Shown piece after piece: positions 6,311 to 14,824 of a stretch of 64,000 bases of DNA. Origin of the DNA: CAZART01 sp964487555 (GTDB taxonomy: Bacteria; Bacteroidota; Rhodothermia; Rhodothermales; VXPQ01); NCBI GenBank assembly GCA_964487555.1, contig CAZART010000005.1, forward strand, positions 42,405-106,404, written 5' to 3'. A program made the translations under genes and the position numbers. Numbering within the stretch: the first letter of the stretch is position 1; every line of letters starts with the position of its first letter. The notes beneath the pieces were generated by a model. The model had not been told where the DNA came from. It saw nothing but the letters and a program-made list of their open reading frames with translations, and did no database searches.

Positions 6311-9127
6311 ATGCCGCGCTTACATGCCGCAATAGCGGCTCTTCCGGCGCTCCTGATCATTGTGATCTCCGCCGCGTTGCCTCCGGCGGCGATGTCGCAG
6401 GTCGCCTGCAATGACAGCACCGGCATCGACGGCAGCTCCGCGCACAAAGCCGGCACTATGCACAAAGCCGGCACTACGCACAAAGCCGGCACCGCGCACA
6501 AAGATAGCTCCGCCCATGACGGCAGAACGGGCCCGTCTCCCGGACCACATTCCCTTGTCATGGATGACACGGCGTCCGTCGCGGCGAACCCCGGTTATGC
6601 GACCGGCGGCATCCGTGAATTACTCCTCGGCCGCAGTTATCGCGAAGCATGGGTGCAATCCATCGAAGCGCCCACGCTGAATCTGAACGAAACCTCAGGA
6701 GGTCTTACCGTTATCGGTTCCGCCGGTGGGGGGGAACGCACGCTCTTTCTTGTCGGCGAGAATGGGGACCAGTACGTACTGCGGACACTCGATAAAGACG
6801 TAGGTCCGGCGCTTCCTGCCGTGACCCGGCGGACGATCGTCCAGGAGATCGCTCAGGATCAGATCTCATCCCTGCATCCATACGGAGCATTCATCGTGCC
6901 GGAGATGGCCCGTGCGGCCGGACTGCTCTATACGCATCCTGTGCTCGTCTTCATTCCGGATAGTCCGCGGCTCGGCGAGCATCGGGACGCGTTCGCCGGT
7001 AGAGCCGCAATGCTCGAGCGGAACGTCACCGCGGACGTATCCGACACCGAGCAATTCAAGCACAGCGTGGAGATTATCGACACGGATAAGCTCATTGACC
7101 GAGTCGAGGCCGGCCCCGAGCACCAGGTCGATGAGCGTGCTTATCTAAAGGCCCGTCTATTCGACATGTTGATAGGGGACCGAGACCGGCACGACAAGCA
7201 GTTCGTCTGGGCCGCCTTCGAAGTGAACGGCCGTACGCGCTATGTACCCGTTCCCATTGATCGGACCTTCGCTTTCGCGCGGTTCGACGGGCTTTTGCCG
7301 CGAATCGCCCGCGCCACCGGCGACATTCGCCTTCGGAAGCTTACAAACTTCGATGAGGACCTGGACAACCTGATCGGTCTCAATTATCAGGGCGCGAAGC
7401 TCGATTACCGGTTCACCTCCGGCCTCGACCACGACGACTGGATCGAGACGGCTCGGGAGTTGCAGGATCGCATCACGGATGACGTGATCGAGAGAGCGGT
7501 GGGAGTCTGGCCCGATGTGCTTATCGAGCTATCGGGTTCAGTAACTATCGCCGACCTTAAGGCGAGGCGAGATGATCTCGAAAACGCGGCCGACACGTAC
7601 TACGAAGTAATGGCCCGTCGCGTCGACGTGATAGGGTCGGATGCGCCGGAGCAGTTTACAGTGCGGAGAACGGGAGAGCAGACGGTGGAGGTGGTCATAA
7701 GCGTGCTCGACACGGCGGCATCCGCTTCGCCGTCGACCGGTACACAAATCGCGTCTGATCTATCGGTGGAGAAATATGCGTCCTCCGGCGGGCCCGGTCC
7801 GGCGGCGAACGTGGCGCAGACGTATCGTCGGACATTTAAAGGAGACGCCACAGCGGAGATTCGTCTCTTTGGGCTTGGAGGGGCTGACCGGTTCCTCGTC
7901 GGCGAGGGCGGCACAGCGGGAATCTTCATCCGCGTGATCGGCGGCGACGGCAGCGACACATTTCTCAATGAATCGCCCGATCGCGGCCGCCTACTCCGCT
8001 TCTACGACACGTGGGTCGACGGCGATGAGATCGAGCGTGGTGCACACATTGTGGTGCTTGCCGATTCGGCGGCAAACCGATATCAGATGCATCGCTTCGA
8101 GCTCAACAAGACGGCGCCGATCTTCTCGTTTCACTATGACTCGGACCAGGGTGCATTCGTGGGAGGTGGCGTGCGGATGGTTCGATTCGGCTTCAGGAAG
8201 AAGCCGTACGCTGCCCGGCACTTGATAATGGCGGACTATGGTCCCAAGAGCGAAGGGTACAATGTCCGGTACGAAGGGCACTTGATTGATCTCTGGAAGA
8301 ATTGGGACGCGGTGCTCGAGGCCGACCTGCTTGCAGAAGACGTCTTCCGTCATTTCTATGGTCTGGGAAACGAGACGCCCCCGTCGAACCGCGAGATGTT
8401 TGACGCCCGCTTCCGGTGGATCACCGCATCTCCTGCTCTGGAGAAAACCTTCGGTCCTGCGGTGTCACTGCGGCTCGGTCCGCATTTTGAGGCCGCGCAA
8501 ATCAGGCCGCCGCGCGGGCGCACGATCGGCGATCCGGAGGTGGGCTACACGAACGTCCAGATGACCAACCGGTACGTCGGCGGATTTGGAGGAAGGCTTG
8601 AGGTGGATAGCCGGGATTCGACGATGATGCCGCGGAGCGGCTTCCTGTGGATAACGGATGCCGGCGGTCACCTGGACCTTATGGGTGGCGGTGTCAGATT
8701 CGCTCGGCTCTCGTCCGAGTTGACGGGATATGGAAGCGTGGGTCCGTTTACTCTGGCGTTGCGAGCTGGAGGTGCCCGAAACCTAGGCGAATTCGCATTC
8801 TATCAGGCGAACTTCCTGAGTGGTGATCGTAACGTGCGCGGATTCAAGAAACGCCGATTTGCGGGCCGCTCGAGTGCATACGGCAATGCAGAGCTCCGTC
8901 TCGACCTCTCGGAGATCAACGCGTATGTTCTTCGCGGTCATCTCGGTGTGCTCGGCTTCGCCGACGTCGGAAGGGTATGGGCGGATGGTGAGAGCTCAAC
9001 GGTCTGGCACCAGGGCTACGGCGGTGGGTTGTGGATTACGCCTTTCGATCAATTCGTCATGACCGCAACGATGGCCTTTTCGAAGGAGGGTTCTATTTTC
9101 GATCTTTCGTTCGACTTGTTCTTCTGA
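6311..9127 (+). CDS. Outer-membrane Omp85-type beta-barrel with an N-terminal kinase-like domain
   Basis: A 938-residue secreted protein. A signal peptide (about 1-30, ending PAAMSQ) is followed by a short HKAGT repeat (44-64). Residues about 100-400 form a protein-kinase-like module: LLLGRSYREAW, YVLRTLDKD (a possible nucleotide-binding Lys162), then MLIGDRDRH (286-294) and VPIDRTFAF (314-322), arranged like the catalytic GDxDRH and metal-binding D segments of HipA, CotH and Fam20-type kinases. An intermediate beta domain precedes a C-terminal barrel (about 590-938) with GNVRYE-like strands, SGDRNVRGFKKRRF (the Omp85 VRGF motif) and a terminal Phe. In Bacteroidota such barrels often carry an N-terminal metallophosphoesterase, which is absent here. 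Kinase activity is inference. A GH2 glycosidase follows 61 bp downstream. Confidence 0.75.
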   Translation: MPRLHAAIAALPALLIIVISAALPPAAMSQVACNDSTGIDGSSAHKAGTMHKAGTTHKAGTAHKDSSAHDGRTGPSPGPHSLVMDDTASVAANPGYATGGIRELLLGRSYREAWVQSIEAPTLNLNETSGGLTVIGSAGGGERTLFLVGENGDQYVLRTLDKDVGPALPAVTRRTIVQEIAQDQISSLHPYGAFIVPEMARAAGLLYTHPVLVFIPDSPRLGEHRDAFAGRAAMLERNVTADVSDTEQFKHSVEIIDTDKLIDRVEAGPEHQVDERAYLKARLFDMLIGDRDRHDKQFVWAAFEVNGRTRYVPVPIDRTFAFARFDGLLPRIARATGDIRLRKLTNFDEDLDNLIGLNYQGAKLDYRFTSGLDHDDWIETARELQDRITDDVIERAVGVWPDVLIELSGSVTIADLKARRDDLENAADTYYEVMARRVDVIGSDAPEQFTVRRTGEQTVEVVISVLDTAASASPSTGTQIASDLSVEKYASSGGPGPAANVAQTYRRTFKGDATAEIRLFGLGGADRFLVGEGGTAGIFIRVIGGDGSDTFLNESPDRGRLLRFYDTWVDGDEIERGAHIVVLADSAANRYQMHRFELNKTAPIFSFHYDSDQGAFVGGGVRMVRFGFRKKPYAARHLIMADYGPKSEGYNVRYEGHLIDLWKNWDAVLEADLLAEDVFRHFYGLGNETPPSNREMFDARFRWITASPALEKTFGPAVSLRLGPHFEAAQIRPPRGRTIGDPEVGYTNVQMTNRYVGGFGGRLEVDSRDSTMMPRSGFLWITDAGGHLDLMGGGVRFARLSSELTGYGSVGPFTLALRAGGARNLGEFAFYQANFLSGDRNVRGFKKRRFAGRSSAYGNAELRLDLSEINAYVLRGHLGVLGFADVGRVWADGESSTVWHQGYGGGLWITPFDQFVMTATMAFSKEGSIFDLSFDLFF
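6443..6514 (+). repeat. 18-bp tandem repeat encoding HKAGT(M/T/A)
   Basis: Three near-identical 18-bp units (6443-6460, 6461-6478, 6479-6496) start cacaaagccggcac and are followed by one degenerate unit. They encode HKAGTM, HKAGTT, HKAGTA and HKDSSA just after the signal peptide of the barrel protein. The His/Lys-rich periplasmic spacer probably varies in copy number by slippage. Its role is unknown. Confidence 0.85.
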
Positions 9128-9188
9128 CAGGAAAGACGGTTTTTGAGATTGCTTCTGCTGACCGTGCACCAATCTTCTGTCACTGTTT

Positions 9189-12005
9189 ATGTCGTGTCTG
9201 TTTTACTCCTGCCGTCCGGCCGCCTTTTTTGCATGCCTCACTGTCACTTCCATCCTGATGCTGGTTTCGACGGCCGGGTCTAGCGCCCAACCAGGACCGT
9301 TTCTTCCCGAACATCCGCGGCCCGATCATCAGCGCGCCGCGTGGCTGAATCTGAACGGACCCTGGCAGTTCCGATTTGCTGATGCGGATGCCGGGCTGCA
9401 GTCGAGCGCAGCGCCGTTCGATCGCGAAATCGAGGTTCCGTTTTCGTGGGGGGCGCCGCTTTCCGGGGTGCCGGATGAGGGCGACGTCGGGTGGTATCGG
9501 CGCGAAATTACGGTGCCGTCCGGCTGGGCGGGCCGACGTGTTTTTCTCGTGGTGGGGGCATCGGATTGGACGACCACCGGCTGGTTGGACGGCTCGGAGG
9601 TGGGAGCGCACCGCGGGGGGTATACCCCCTTCGAGTTTGAGCTGACGCCGTTCGTTTCACCGGGCGAGACGCACGAGCTCGTGCTGCGCGTCGACGATAC
9701 GCCGCATGATTTTAAGCTGGAGGGGAAGCAGGGTTATGGTCCGGCTCGCGGGGTCTGGCAGACGGTGTATCTCGAGGCGCGCGGGCCCTCGCCTATCGAT
9801 TACGTGCATTTCTCGCCGGAGATCGATGCCGAGAAGGCGGATGTGGAGGTTGCTTTGCTGGAGGCTGTCGACGCCGACACGCCGCTCGAGCTGGACGTGG
9901 ACGGCGTGGGGACGGTGCGGGAGACGGTGCCGGCGGGTTCGGCCCGGATTCGCTTCGACGTGCCGATCCCGAACCCGCGATTGTGGACGCTTGAGGATCC
10001 GCACCTCTACGATGCGACGGCGCGGTTTGCGGGGGACACGGTGTCGACGTATTTCGGAATGCGCTCCATCGGCGTGGTGGATTTGCCCGGTCTGGGCCAT
10101 CCTTACGTCGCCTTGAACGGCGAACCTGTATACCTCGAAATGGCGCTCGATCAGAGCTACCATCCGGAGGGGTATTACACGTTTCCGTCGGATGATTTCA
10201 TGCGGGATGAGATTCTGCGGTCGCGGCAGATCGGACTGAATGCGATGCGTGTTCACGTCAAAATCGAGATCCCGCGGAAGCTGTACTGGGCGGATCGGTT
10301 GGGGATGCTGATCATGGCGGACGTTCCGAACAGCTGGGGGGAGCCCGGGGCGGAGATGCGGCACGAGGTGGAGTATGCGATGGAGCAGATGATCGAGCGG
10401 GACTACAATCATCCCTCGATATTTTCGTGGGTGCCGTTCAACGAGTCGTGGGGGCTGAAGACGCCGGCCGAGGATGAGGGGCAGTTTGAGGGAGACGTCA
10501 TTTTGCCGGAGACTCAGGAGTGGGTCATTTCGGTGTATCGCCGGGCGAAGGAGCTGGATCCGACGCGCCTCGTCGAGGACAATTCGGTCTGCTGTTTCGG
10601 GCACACGGAGACGGATTTGAATACGTGGCACGTTTACACGGCGGGCTATTCGATGGCGGAGCACCTGGACGACGTCGTGGAGAAGACGTATCCCGGATCG
10701 GAGTGGAATTTCCTCGATGGGAGAACGCAGGAGCGTCAGCCGCTGCTCAACAGTGAGTTCGGGAACGTGTGGGGATACGAGGGGAGCACGGGGGATGTGG
10801 ACTGGAGCTGGGACTATCATATCTTCTTGAACGAGTTTCGGCGGCGGCCGAAGATCGGCGGGTGGCTCTATACGGAGCATCACGACGTGGTCAATGAATG
10901 GAACGGCTACTGGCGCTACGACCGGTCGGAGAAATTCACGGGGATGGAAGAGCTTGTGGATGGCATGAGCCTGCGCGACCTCCATGCTCCCTTTTATGTG
11001 GCGGTGGGTGAGCCGAGCCGAATTTCTTCGGGCGTGATGGCGGGAGCCACGGTGGAGGTGCCCGTGTGGGCGTCGTTTATGACGGGGACATCCGCGCATG
11101 GTGACGAGCTATTTCTGGATGCAGAGCTGTATGGATGGGATACGCTGGGGCGGCGATGGTCGTCGGGCGTCGTGGGATCGCAGGCGGTGGCGTATTCGCC
11201 GTGGCGATCGGATGCGCTGCCGCCGTTATCGGTGACGATGCCTTCCGAACCGGGGTTGGCCGTTGTGGCGGTGCGTTTGCGTGATGCGGCGGGGGAGGTG
11301 CTGCATCGGAATTTTACGACCTACGTCGTTGGAGGCGAGACGCCGGCTACGGTGACGCTGCCCGGAGGGCGATCGGCACGCATCGTACGCGTGGCCGCAC
11401 GGGATGTCGCGGACGCTTCCTGGTCGATGAAGCAGTGGGACGTGCTGGACGGCCTGAAGATGAACGGCGCCGGCTCCGGCTATTTTGAGTACCGCGTGCC
11501 GTGGCCTTCGGACCTATCTGCAGCGGAGGTAGAAACCGCGAAGTTTGTCTTCGAAGCATCCGCGAAGGAGTTGTACGGGAAGGACCGTTCGGAGTATCAA
11601 CGCGGTGGTGACTACATGCGGGGGATGGGCTCGCATGACCCGGCATTGAATCCGAACGCGTACCCGATGACGGACGAAACGCGTTTTCCCAGCGCCGTTT
11701 CCGTGTGGTTCAACGGGCTGGCGGCGGGGACGTATGAGCTGCAAGATGATCCGGCCGACCATCGCGGGATTTTATCGTGGCACGCACAGCTGCAGGATCG
11801 TCGGCTGCGGGAGGCGGGGTCATACGGCTGGTTGATCGAAGCGGCCGTACCTGCTGAGGCGCTGCGCTCGGCGGCGGCTTCCGGTGAGCTGGTGGTGCGG
11901 TTGGAAGTAGGAGCGGCACTTCCGCATGGGCTTGCGATCTACGGCTCGCAGTTCGGCCGGTATCCGGTTGATCCGACGCTGGTTCTGATGATGTCGACGG
12001 AGTGA
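9189..12005 (+). CDS. Glycoside hydrolase family 2 protein (beta-galactosidase/glucuronidase/mannosidase type), secreted
   Basis: A 938-residue secreted GH2 enzyme with a signal peptide ending near SSAQ (about residue 34). The sugar-binding jelly-roll (about 50-200; LNLNGPWQFRF, GWYRREITVP) leads to the immunoglobulin-like domain (about 200-300) and a TIM barrel (about 305-600) with NAMRVHVKIE. The acid/base Glu419 is in VPFNESWG and the nucleophile Glu523 in LLNSEFGNVWG. The C-terminal 250 residues look like one or two extra beta-sandwich modules of unknown specificity. The substrate (galactoside, glucuronide, arabinoside or mannoside) cannot be read. By eye the gene is more G-rich than its neighbours, with many gcgg and gggg runs, which could hint at separate ancestry. 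It lies between an outer-membrane barrel and a VOC gene, all on the plus strand. Confidence 0.9.
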   Translation: MSCLFYSCRPAAFFACLTVTSILMLVSTAGSSAQPGPFLPEHPRPDHQRAAWLNLNGPWQFRFADADAGLQSSAAPFDREIEVPFSWGAPLSGVPDEGDVGWYRREITVPSGWAGRRVFLVVGASDWTTTGWLDGSEVGAHRGGYTPFEFELTPFVSPGETHELVLRVDDTPHDFKLEGKQGYGPARGVWQTVYLEARGPSPIDYVHFSPEIDAEKADVEVALLEAVDADTPLELDVDGVGTVRETVPAGSARIRFDVPIPNPRLWTLEDPHLYDATARFAGDTVSTYFGMRSIGVVDLPGLGHPYVALNGEPVYLEMALDQSYHPEGYYTFPSDDFMRDEILRSRQIGLNAMRVHVKIEIPRKLYWADRLGMLIMADVPNSWGEPGAEMRHEVEYAMEQMIERDYNHPSIFSWVPFNESWGLKTPAEDEGQFEGDVILPETQEWVISVYRRAKELDPTRLVEDNSVCCFGHTETDLNTWHVYTAGYSMAEHLDDVVEKTYPGSEWNFLDGRTQERQPLLNSEFGNVWGYEGSTGDVDWSWDYHIFLNEFRRRPKIGGWLYTEHHDVVNEWNGYWRYDRSEKFTGMEELVDGMSLRDLHAPFYVAVGEPSRISSGVMAGATVEVPVWASFMTGTSAHGDELFLDAELYGWDTLGRRWSSGVVGSQAVAYSPWRSDALPPLSVTMPSEPGLAVVAVRLRDAAGEVLHRNFTTYVVGGETPATVTLPGGRSARIVRVAARDVADASWSMKQWDVLDGLKMNGAGSGYFEYRVPWPSDLSAAEVETAKFVFEASAKELYGKDRSEYQRGGDYMRGMGSHDPALNPNAYPMTDETRFPSAVSVWFNGLAAGTYELQDDPADHRGILSWHAQLQDRRLREAGSYGWLIEAAVPAEALRSAAASGELVVRLEVGAALPHGLAIYGSQFGRYPVDPTLVLMMSTE

Positions 12006-12027
12006 CGATTGCGGTGAGCGGCCGACT

Positions 12028-12426
12028 ATGAATCTCACGCACACGCTGCATCATACGGCCATCGAGGTTCGTGATCTCGATGGCGCCATCGACTGGTATC
12101 GCGACTATCTCAACTTCCGCTTCGAGCGGCGAATCGAACTTGTTGATGCCGGAATCGAAATTGCATACATGGTTAGCGATGCGCTGCGAATTGAATTGCT
12201 CAGGCGGGCGGAGGAGGGCGATACATCGGAGGCGACCAACCGCTTTCGCTCATCCATGCATATCTGCTTCGCGGTGGATGATGTCGATGCGGCAGCCGGC
12301 GAACTGCGGCGCCGCGGCGTCGAATTCGCGCAAGAGCCGAAGCTGATCGCGCCGGCGGGCGTGAAAAACCTCTGGATCCGCGCCTTTGAGGGGCACTTGA
12401 TCGAATTTCTCGAGGTGCTGGGATAG
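12028..12426 (+). CDS. VOC family protein (glyoxalase / methylmalonyl-CoA epimerase-like)
   Basis: A 132-residue vicinal-oxygen-chelate protein with two beta-alpha-beta-beta-beta halves. The metal ligands of the fold appear as HTAIEV at the start (His9 region), HICFAVDD in the middle and HLIEFLEVL at the end, the pattern of lactoylglutathione lyases and methylmalonyl-CoA epimerases. AIDWYRDYLNFRFERR is the usual first helix. It starts 22 bp after the GH2 gene on the same strand and could be cotranscribed with it. Substrate unknown. Confidence 0.85.
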   Translation: MNLTHTLHHTAIEVRDLDGAIDWYRDYLNFRFERRIELVDAGIEIAYMVSDALRIELLRRAEEGDTSEATNRFRSSMHICFAVDDVDAAAGELRRRGVEFAQEPKLIAPAGVKNLWIRAFEGHLIEFLEVLG

Positions 12427-12526
12427 GAGTGTGGATCCCTCCAGACGAGAGACGCGAAGCGGGTCGGACATGCCGGCCCGGTTCGTGGACCGCGGCAGAG
12501 CGAGATCATTACGAGACCGCAGCCGG

Positions 12527-13873
12527 TTATTTGGCGAGCACGACGGTATGGCTTAACACATGCGTTCCGGCATCCAGCCGAACCACGTAGACGCCGCTGG
12601 AGAAATCGTCGGCCCTCCACGTCACGACGTGCGATCCCTGCAGCAGGGGCGCATCTAACAGTACTTCTGCCGAACGGCCCATAACGTCGAACACTTCCAG
12701 TCGGACTACTGAGGCCTTCGGAACGTCAAACGTGATTTGGGTCGACGGATTGAAGGGGTTTGGGTAGTTCTGATGAAGCGTGAATACGGTCGGAAAGGGG
12801 GATTCCACCTCCTTCGCGACTGCTTCGGCCGTGTACTTGTAGATCCGCCTGCCGGTGGCGTAGGCGAGATGTTCGTCGAGGATACGGATACGGTTGATGC
12901 GGACGCCAACGTCGCCAGGAGACCACGTTTCTCCTCCGTCAATGGTAAGATAAGAGGTGCTGCCGCCGGCCCATCCAACGCGCTCGTTGACAAATCCAAT
13001 AGCCGAAAGACCAGAACCGCTGGGGATGGGCTTTTCCGTCCAGGTCTCTCCGCCGTCCGAGGTCTTCAGCACGATCGCCTCCCCGCCCTGAATCGCGACG
13101 TAGCCGACCTCGCGAGATGGAAATGAGATCTTCCACCCCCAGGACTGTGTTAGCTCCACCGCGTGCTTCATCTCCCATGTTTCGCCGCCGTCCTTGGTCA
13201 TGAACACGGCGCCTCGAACAGTTTCAAGGTCGGTCCAATCGTCGAGCTCACCATCTTCGGGTGCCGTGCTCCCGATCATGATCCCCGTATCGCGATCGAA
13301 AAAGTAGACGTCGATGAGAACGCTCGCTATATCCGTCATCCGGCGAGATGTCCACGTCGCGCCGCCGTCGATCGTCTTTAGAATGCCGCTGGGGCCCAGA
13401 CCATAACGTCCGACGGCGTACGCCACTTCGTCATCCACAACCCAGATTCCGCAAATTCCGCCGGGAAGATCACCGGAGATTTTGCCGGTGATATCGGTCC
13501 AGGTTTCGCCTCCGTCACGCGTTTCGAAAAGCAGGTTCTCAAACCTCGGATTCTGACTGCTGCGTCCGAGGCTTCCGACAAAACCTACCTTCTCGTCGAC
13601 GAAACCCACGCTTCGGAAGGGTTCCTTGGTTGGAAAATCGACATTCGAATCGAACTGGAGGGTCCAATTGGCGCCGGCGTCCGACGTCTTCCAGATTCTG
13701 CCTGCGGTGTCCACGACCCATCCCACATCTTCCGATACAAAGATGACGTCATCGAGACGGCCATGCTCCTGCGCGACCGGTGAGTTTTCGAGGATGGCCC
13801 AGCTACCGCTCTGCCCCATCGAGGCCTGGGCGCTAAGGGCGAGCATGAGAAAGAATACGGCGAAACTCTGCAT
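12527..13873 (-). CDS. Secreted BNR/YCF48-like repeat protein with C-terminal sorting domain
   Basis: A 448-residue extracellular protein. After a signal peptide (about 1-20, ending ASMGQS) it carries about six repeats of the form T.DGG.TW, for example TRDGGETWTDI, TIDGGATWTS, TKDGGETWEMK, TSDGGETWTEK and TIDGGETWSPG, which build a beta-propeller like the Ycf48 and BNR/Asp-box families. The last 80 residues are a type A sorting domain: NYPNPFNPST, a VRLEVFDVMG strand and SGVYVVRLDAG, the signal used by the type IX secretion system and its relatives in Rhodothermaeota. This is the main taxonomic marker of the window. Surface attachment or secretion is expected. The ligand is unknown. Confidence 0.88.
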   Translation of the reverse strand: MQSFAVFFLMLALSAQASMGQSGSWAILENSPVAQEHGRLDDVIFVSEDVGWVVDTAGRIWKTSDAGANWTLQFDSNVDFPTKEPFRSVGFVDEKVGFVGSLGRSSQNPRFENLLFETRDGGETWTDITGKISGDLPGGICGIWVVDDEVAYAVGRYGLGPSGILKTIDGGATWTSRRMTDIASVLIDVYFFDRDTGIMIGSTAPEDGELDDWTDLETVRGAVFMTKDGGETWEMKHAVELTQSWGWKISFPSREVGYVAIQGGEAIVLKTSDGGETWTEKPIPSGSGLSAIGFVNERVGWAGGSTSYLTIDGGETWSPGDVGVRINRIRILDEHLAYATGRRIYKYTAEAVAKEVESPFPTVFTLHQNYPNPFNPSTQITFDVPKASVVRLEVFDVMGRSAEVLLDAPLLQGSHVVTWRADDFSSGVYVVRLDAGTHVLSHTVVLAK

Positions 13874-14137
13874 GCGTTATCGTGCGGGTGATGGAGTTAA
13901 TAAATGACGAGGTGCATACCTTTGGAGGTGGTGCATGACTCCCAAGAATTGCATCGCCACGCATCGAGTGCAAGGCAAAACGTTACGGCCTTTCGGATCC
14001 GGGATGCCTGTTGCCGGCCAGTGCGGAATCGGCATGCCGGCTCGCCGGCTGATGACGCTGACAATGCAGAAGACGATAGAGGCCCTCCTGCTAATGACCC
14101 TGCATGAATTTGAGCAGAATAACCGCCGCCATATGCT

Positions 14138-14824
14138 ATGAGCGATTCATACTTCACGGCATCGACGATCGCCTTCCTGCGGGACCTGAAGGCGAACAAC
14201 GACCGCGACTGGTTCAATGCGAATAAGGAGCGCTACGAAGAGCACGTGCGGATGCCGGCGATGAAGTTCATTGCCGACTTCGCGCCGCACCTCGCGTCGA
14301 TCAGTCCGCATTTTGTCGCCGATCCGAGGCCGGTCGGTGGATCGATGTTTCGGATATACCGTGACGTGCGGTTTTCGAAGGACAAGAGCCCCTATAAGAC
14401 GCACGTGGGCCTGCAGTTTCGCCACGCGGCCGGGAAGGACGTGCATGCGCCGGGCTTCTATCTGGGTATTGAGCCGGGGCAGTCCGTGGAGGCCCTGGGC
14501 GTGTGGCATCCGGACGGTAAGGCGCTCAGGCGGATCCGCGAGGCGATTGCGGACGATCCCGAAGCATGGCACGATGCCGTAGATGCGGCCGCTGAGGCCG
14601 GTCTTGACGGCTGGTACGGCGAATCGCTCGTTCGAGCGCCCAAGGGATATGAGGCCGATCATCCGCTGATTGAGGATCTGAAGCGGAAGGATTTCGTGGT
14701 GATGCCCAATCTTACGGAAGATCAGGTGACCTCCGGTGGTTTCATTGAGCGCTACGCGGCTGCATGCCGGGGTTCACGACCGTTCATCCAGTTCCTTTGT
14801 AATGCGGTTGATTTGCCCTGCTAA
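14138..14824 (+). CDS. DUF2461 domain-containing protein
   Basis: A 228-residue protein of the DUF2461 (TIGR02453) family. It opens with the typical TIAFLRDLKANNDRDWFNANK and has FRIYRDVRFSKDKSPYKTH and a GFYLGIEPG strand, all landmarks of that family. Function is unknown. Members are cytoplasmic and stand alone in many Bacteroidota and Actinobacteria. The stop codon overlaps that of the convergent hrpB gene by 4 bp (CTAA, with TAA on this strand and TAG on the other). Confidence 0.88.
   Translation: MSDSYFTASTIAFLRDLKANNDRDWFNANKERYEEHVRMPAMKFIADFAPHLASISPHFVADPRPVGGSMFRIYRDVRFSKDKSPYKTHVGLQFRHAAGKDVHAPGFYLGIEPGQSVEALGVWHPDGKALRRIREAIADDPEAWHDAVDAAAEAGLDGWYGESLVRAPKGYEADHPLIEDLKRKDFVVMPNLTEDQVTSGGFIERYAAACRGSRPFIQFLCNAVDLPC

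Noticed and set aside
9657..11099. 480-codon open frame antisense to the GH2 gene
   Set aside because: It mirrors the high-GC third positions of the GH2 gene, its product is rich in Arg and His without any domain, and the plus strand holds the GH2 catalytic residues.
13917..13924. TACCTTTG, matching the Bacteroidota TAnnTTTG element
   Set aside because: It is over 200 bp from the DUF2461 start and has no clear TTG at -33, so it may be chance.
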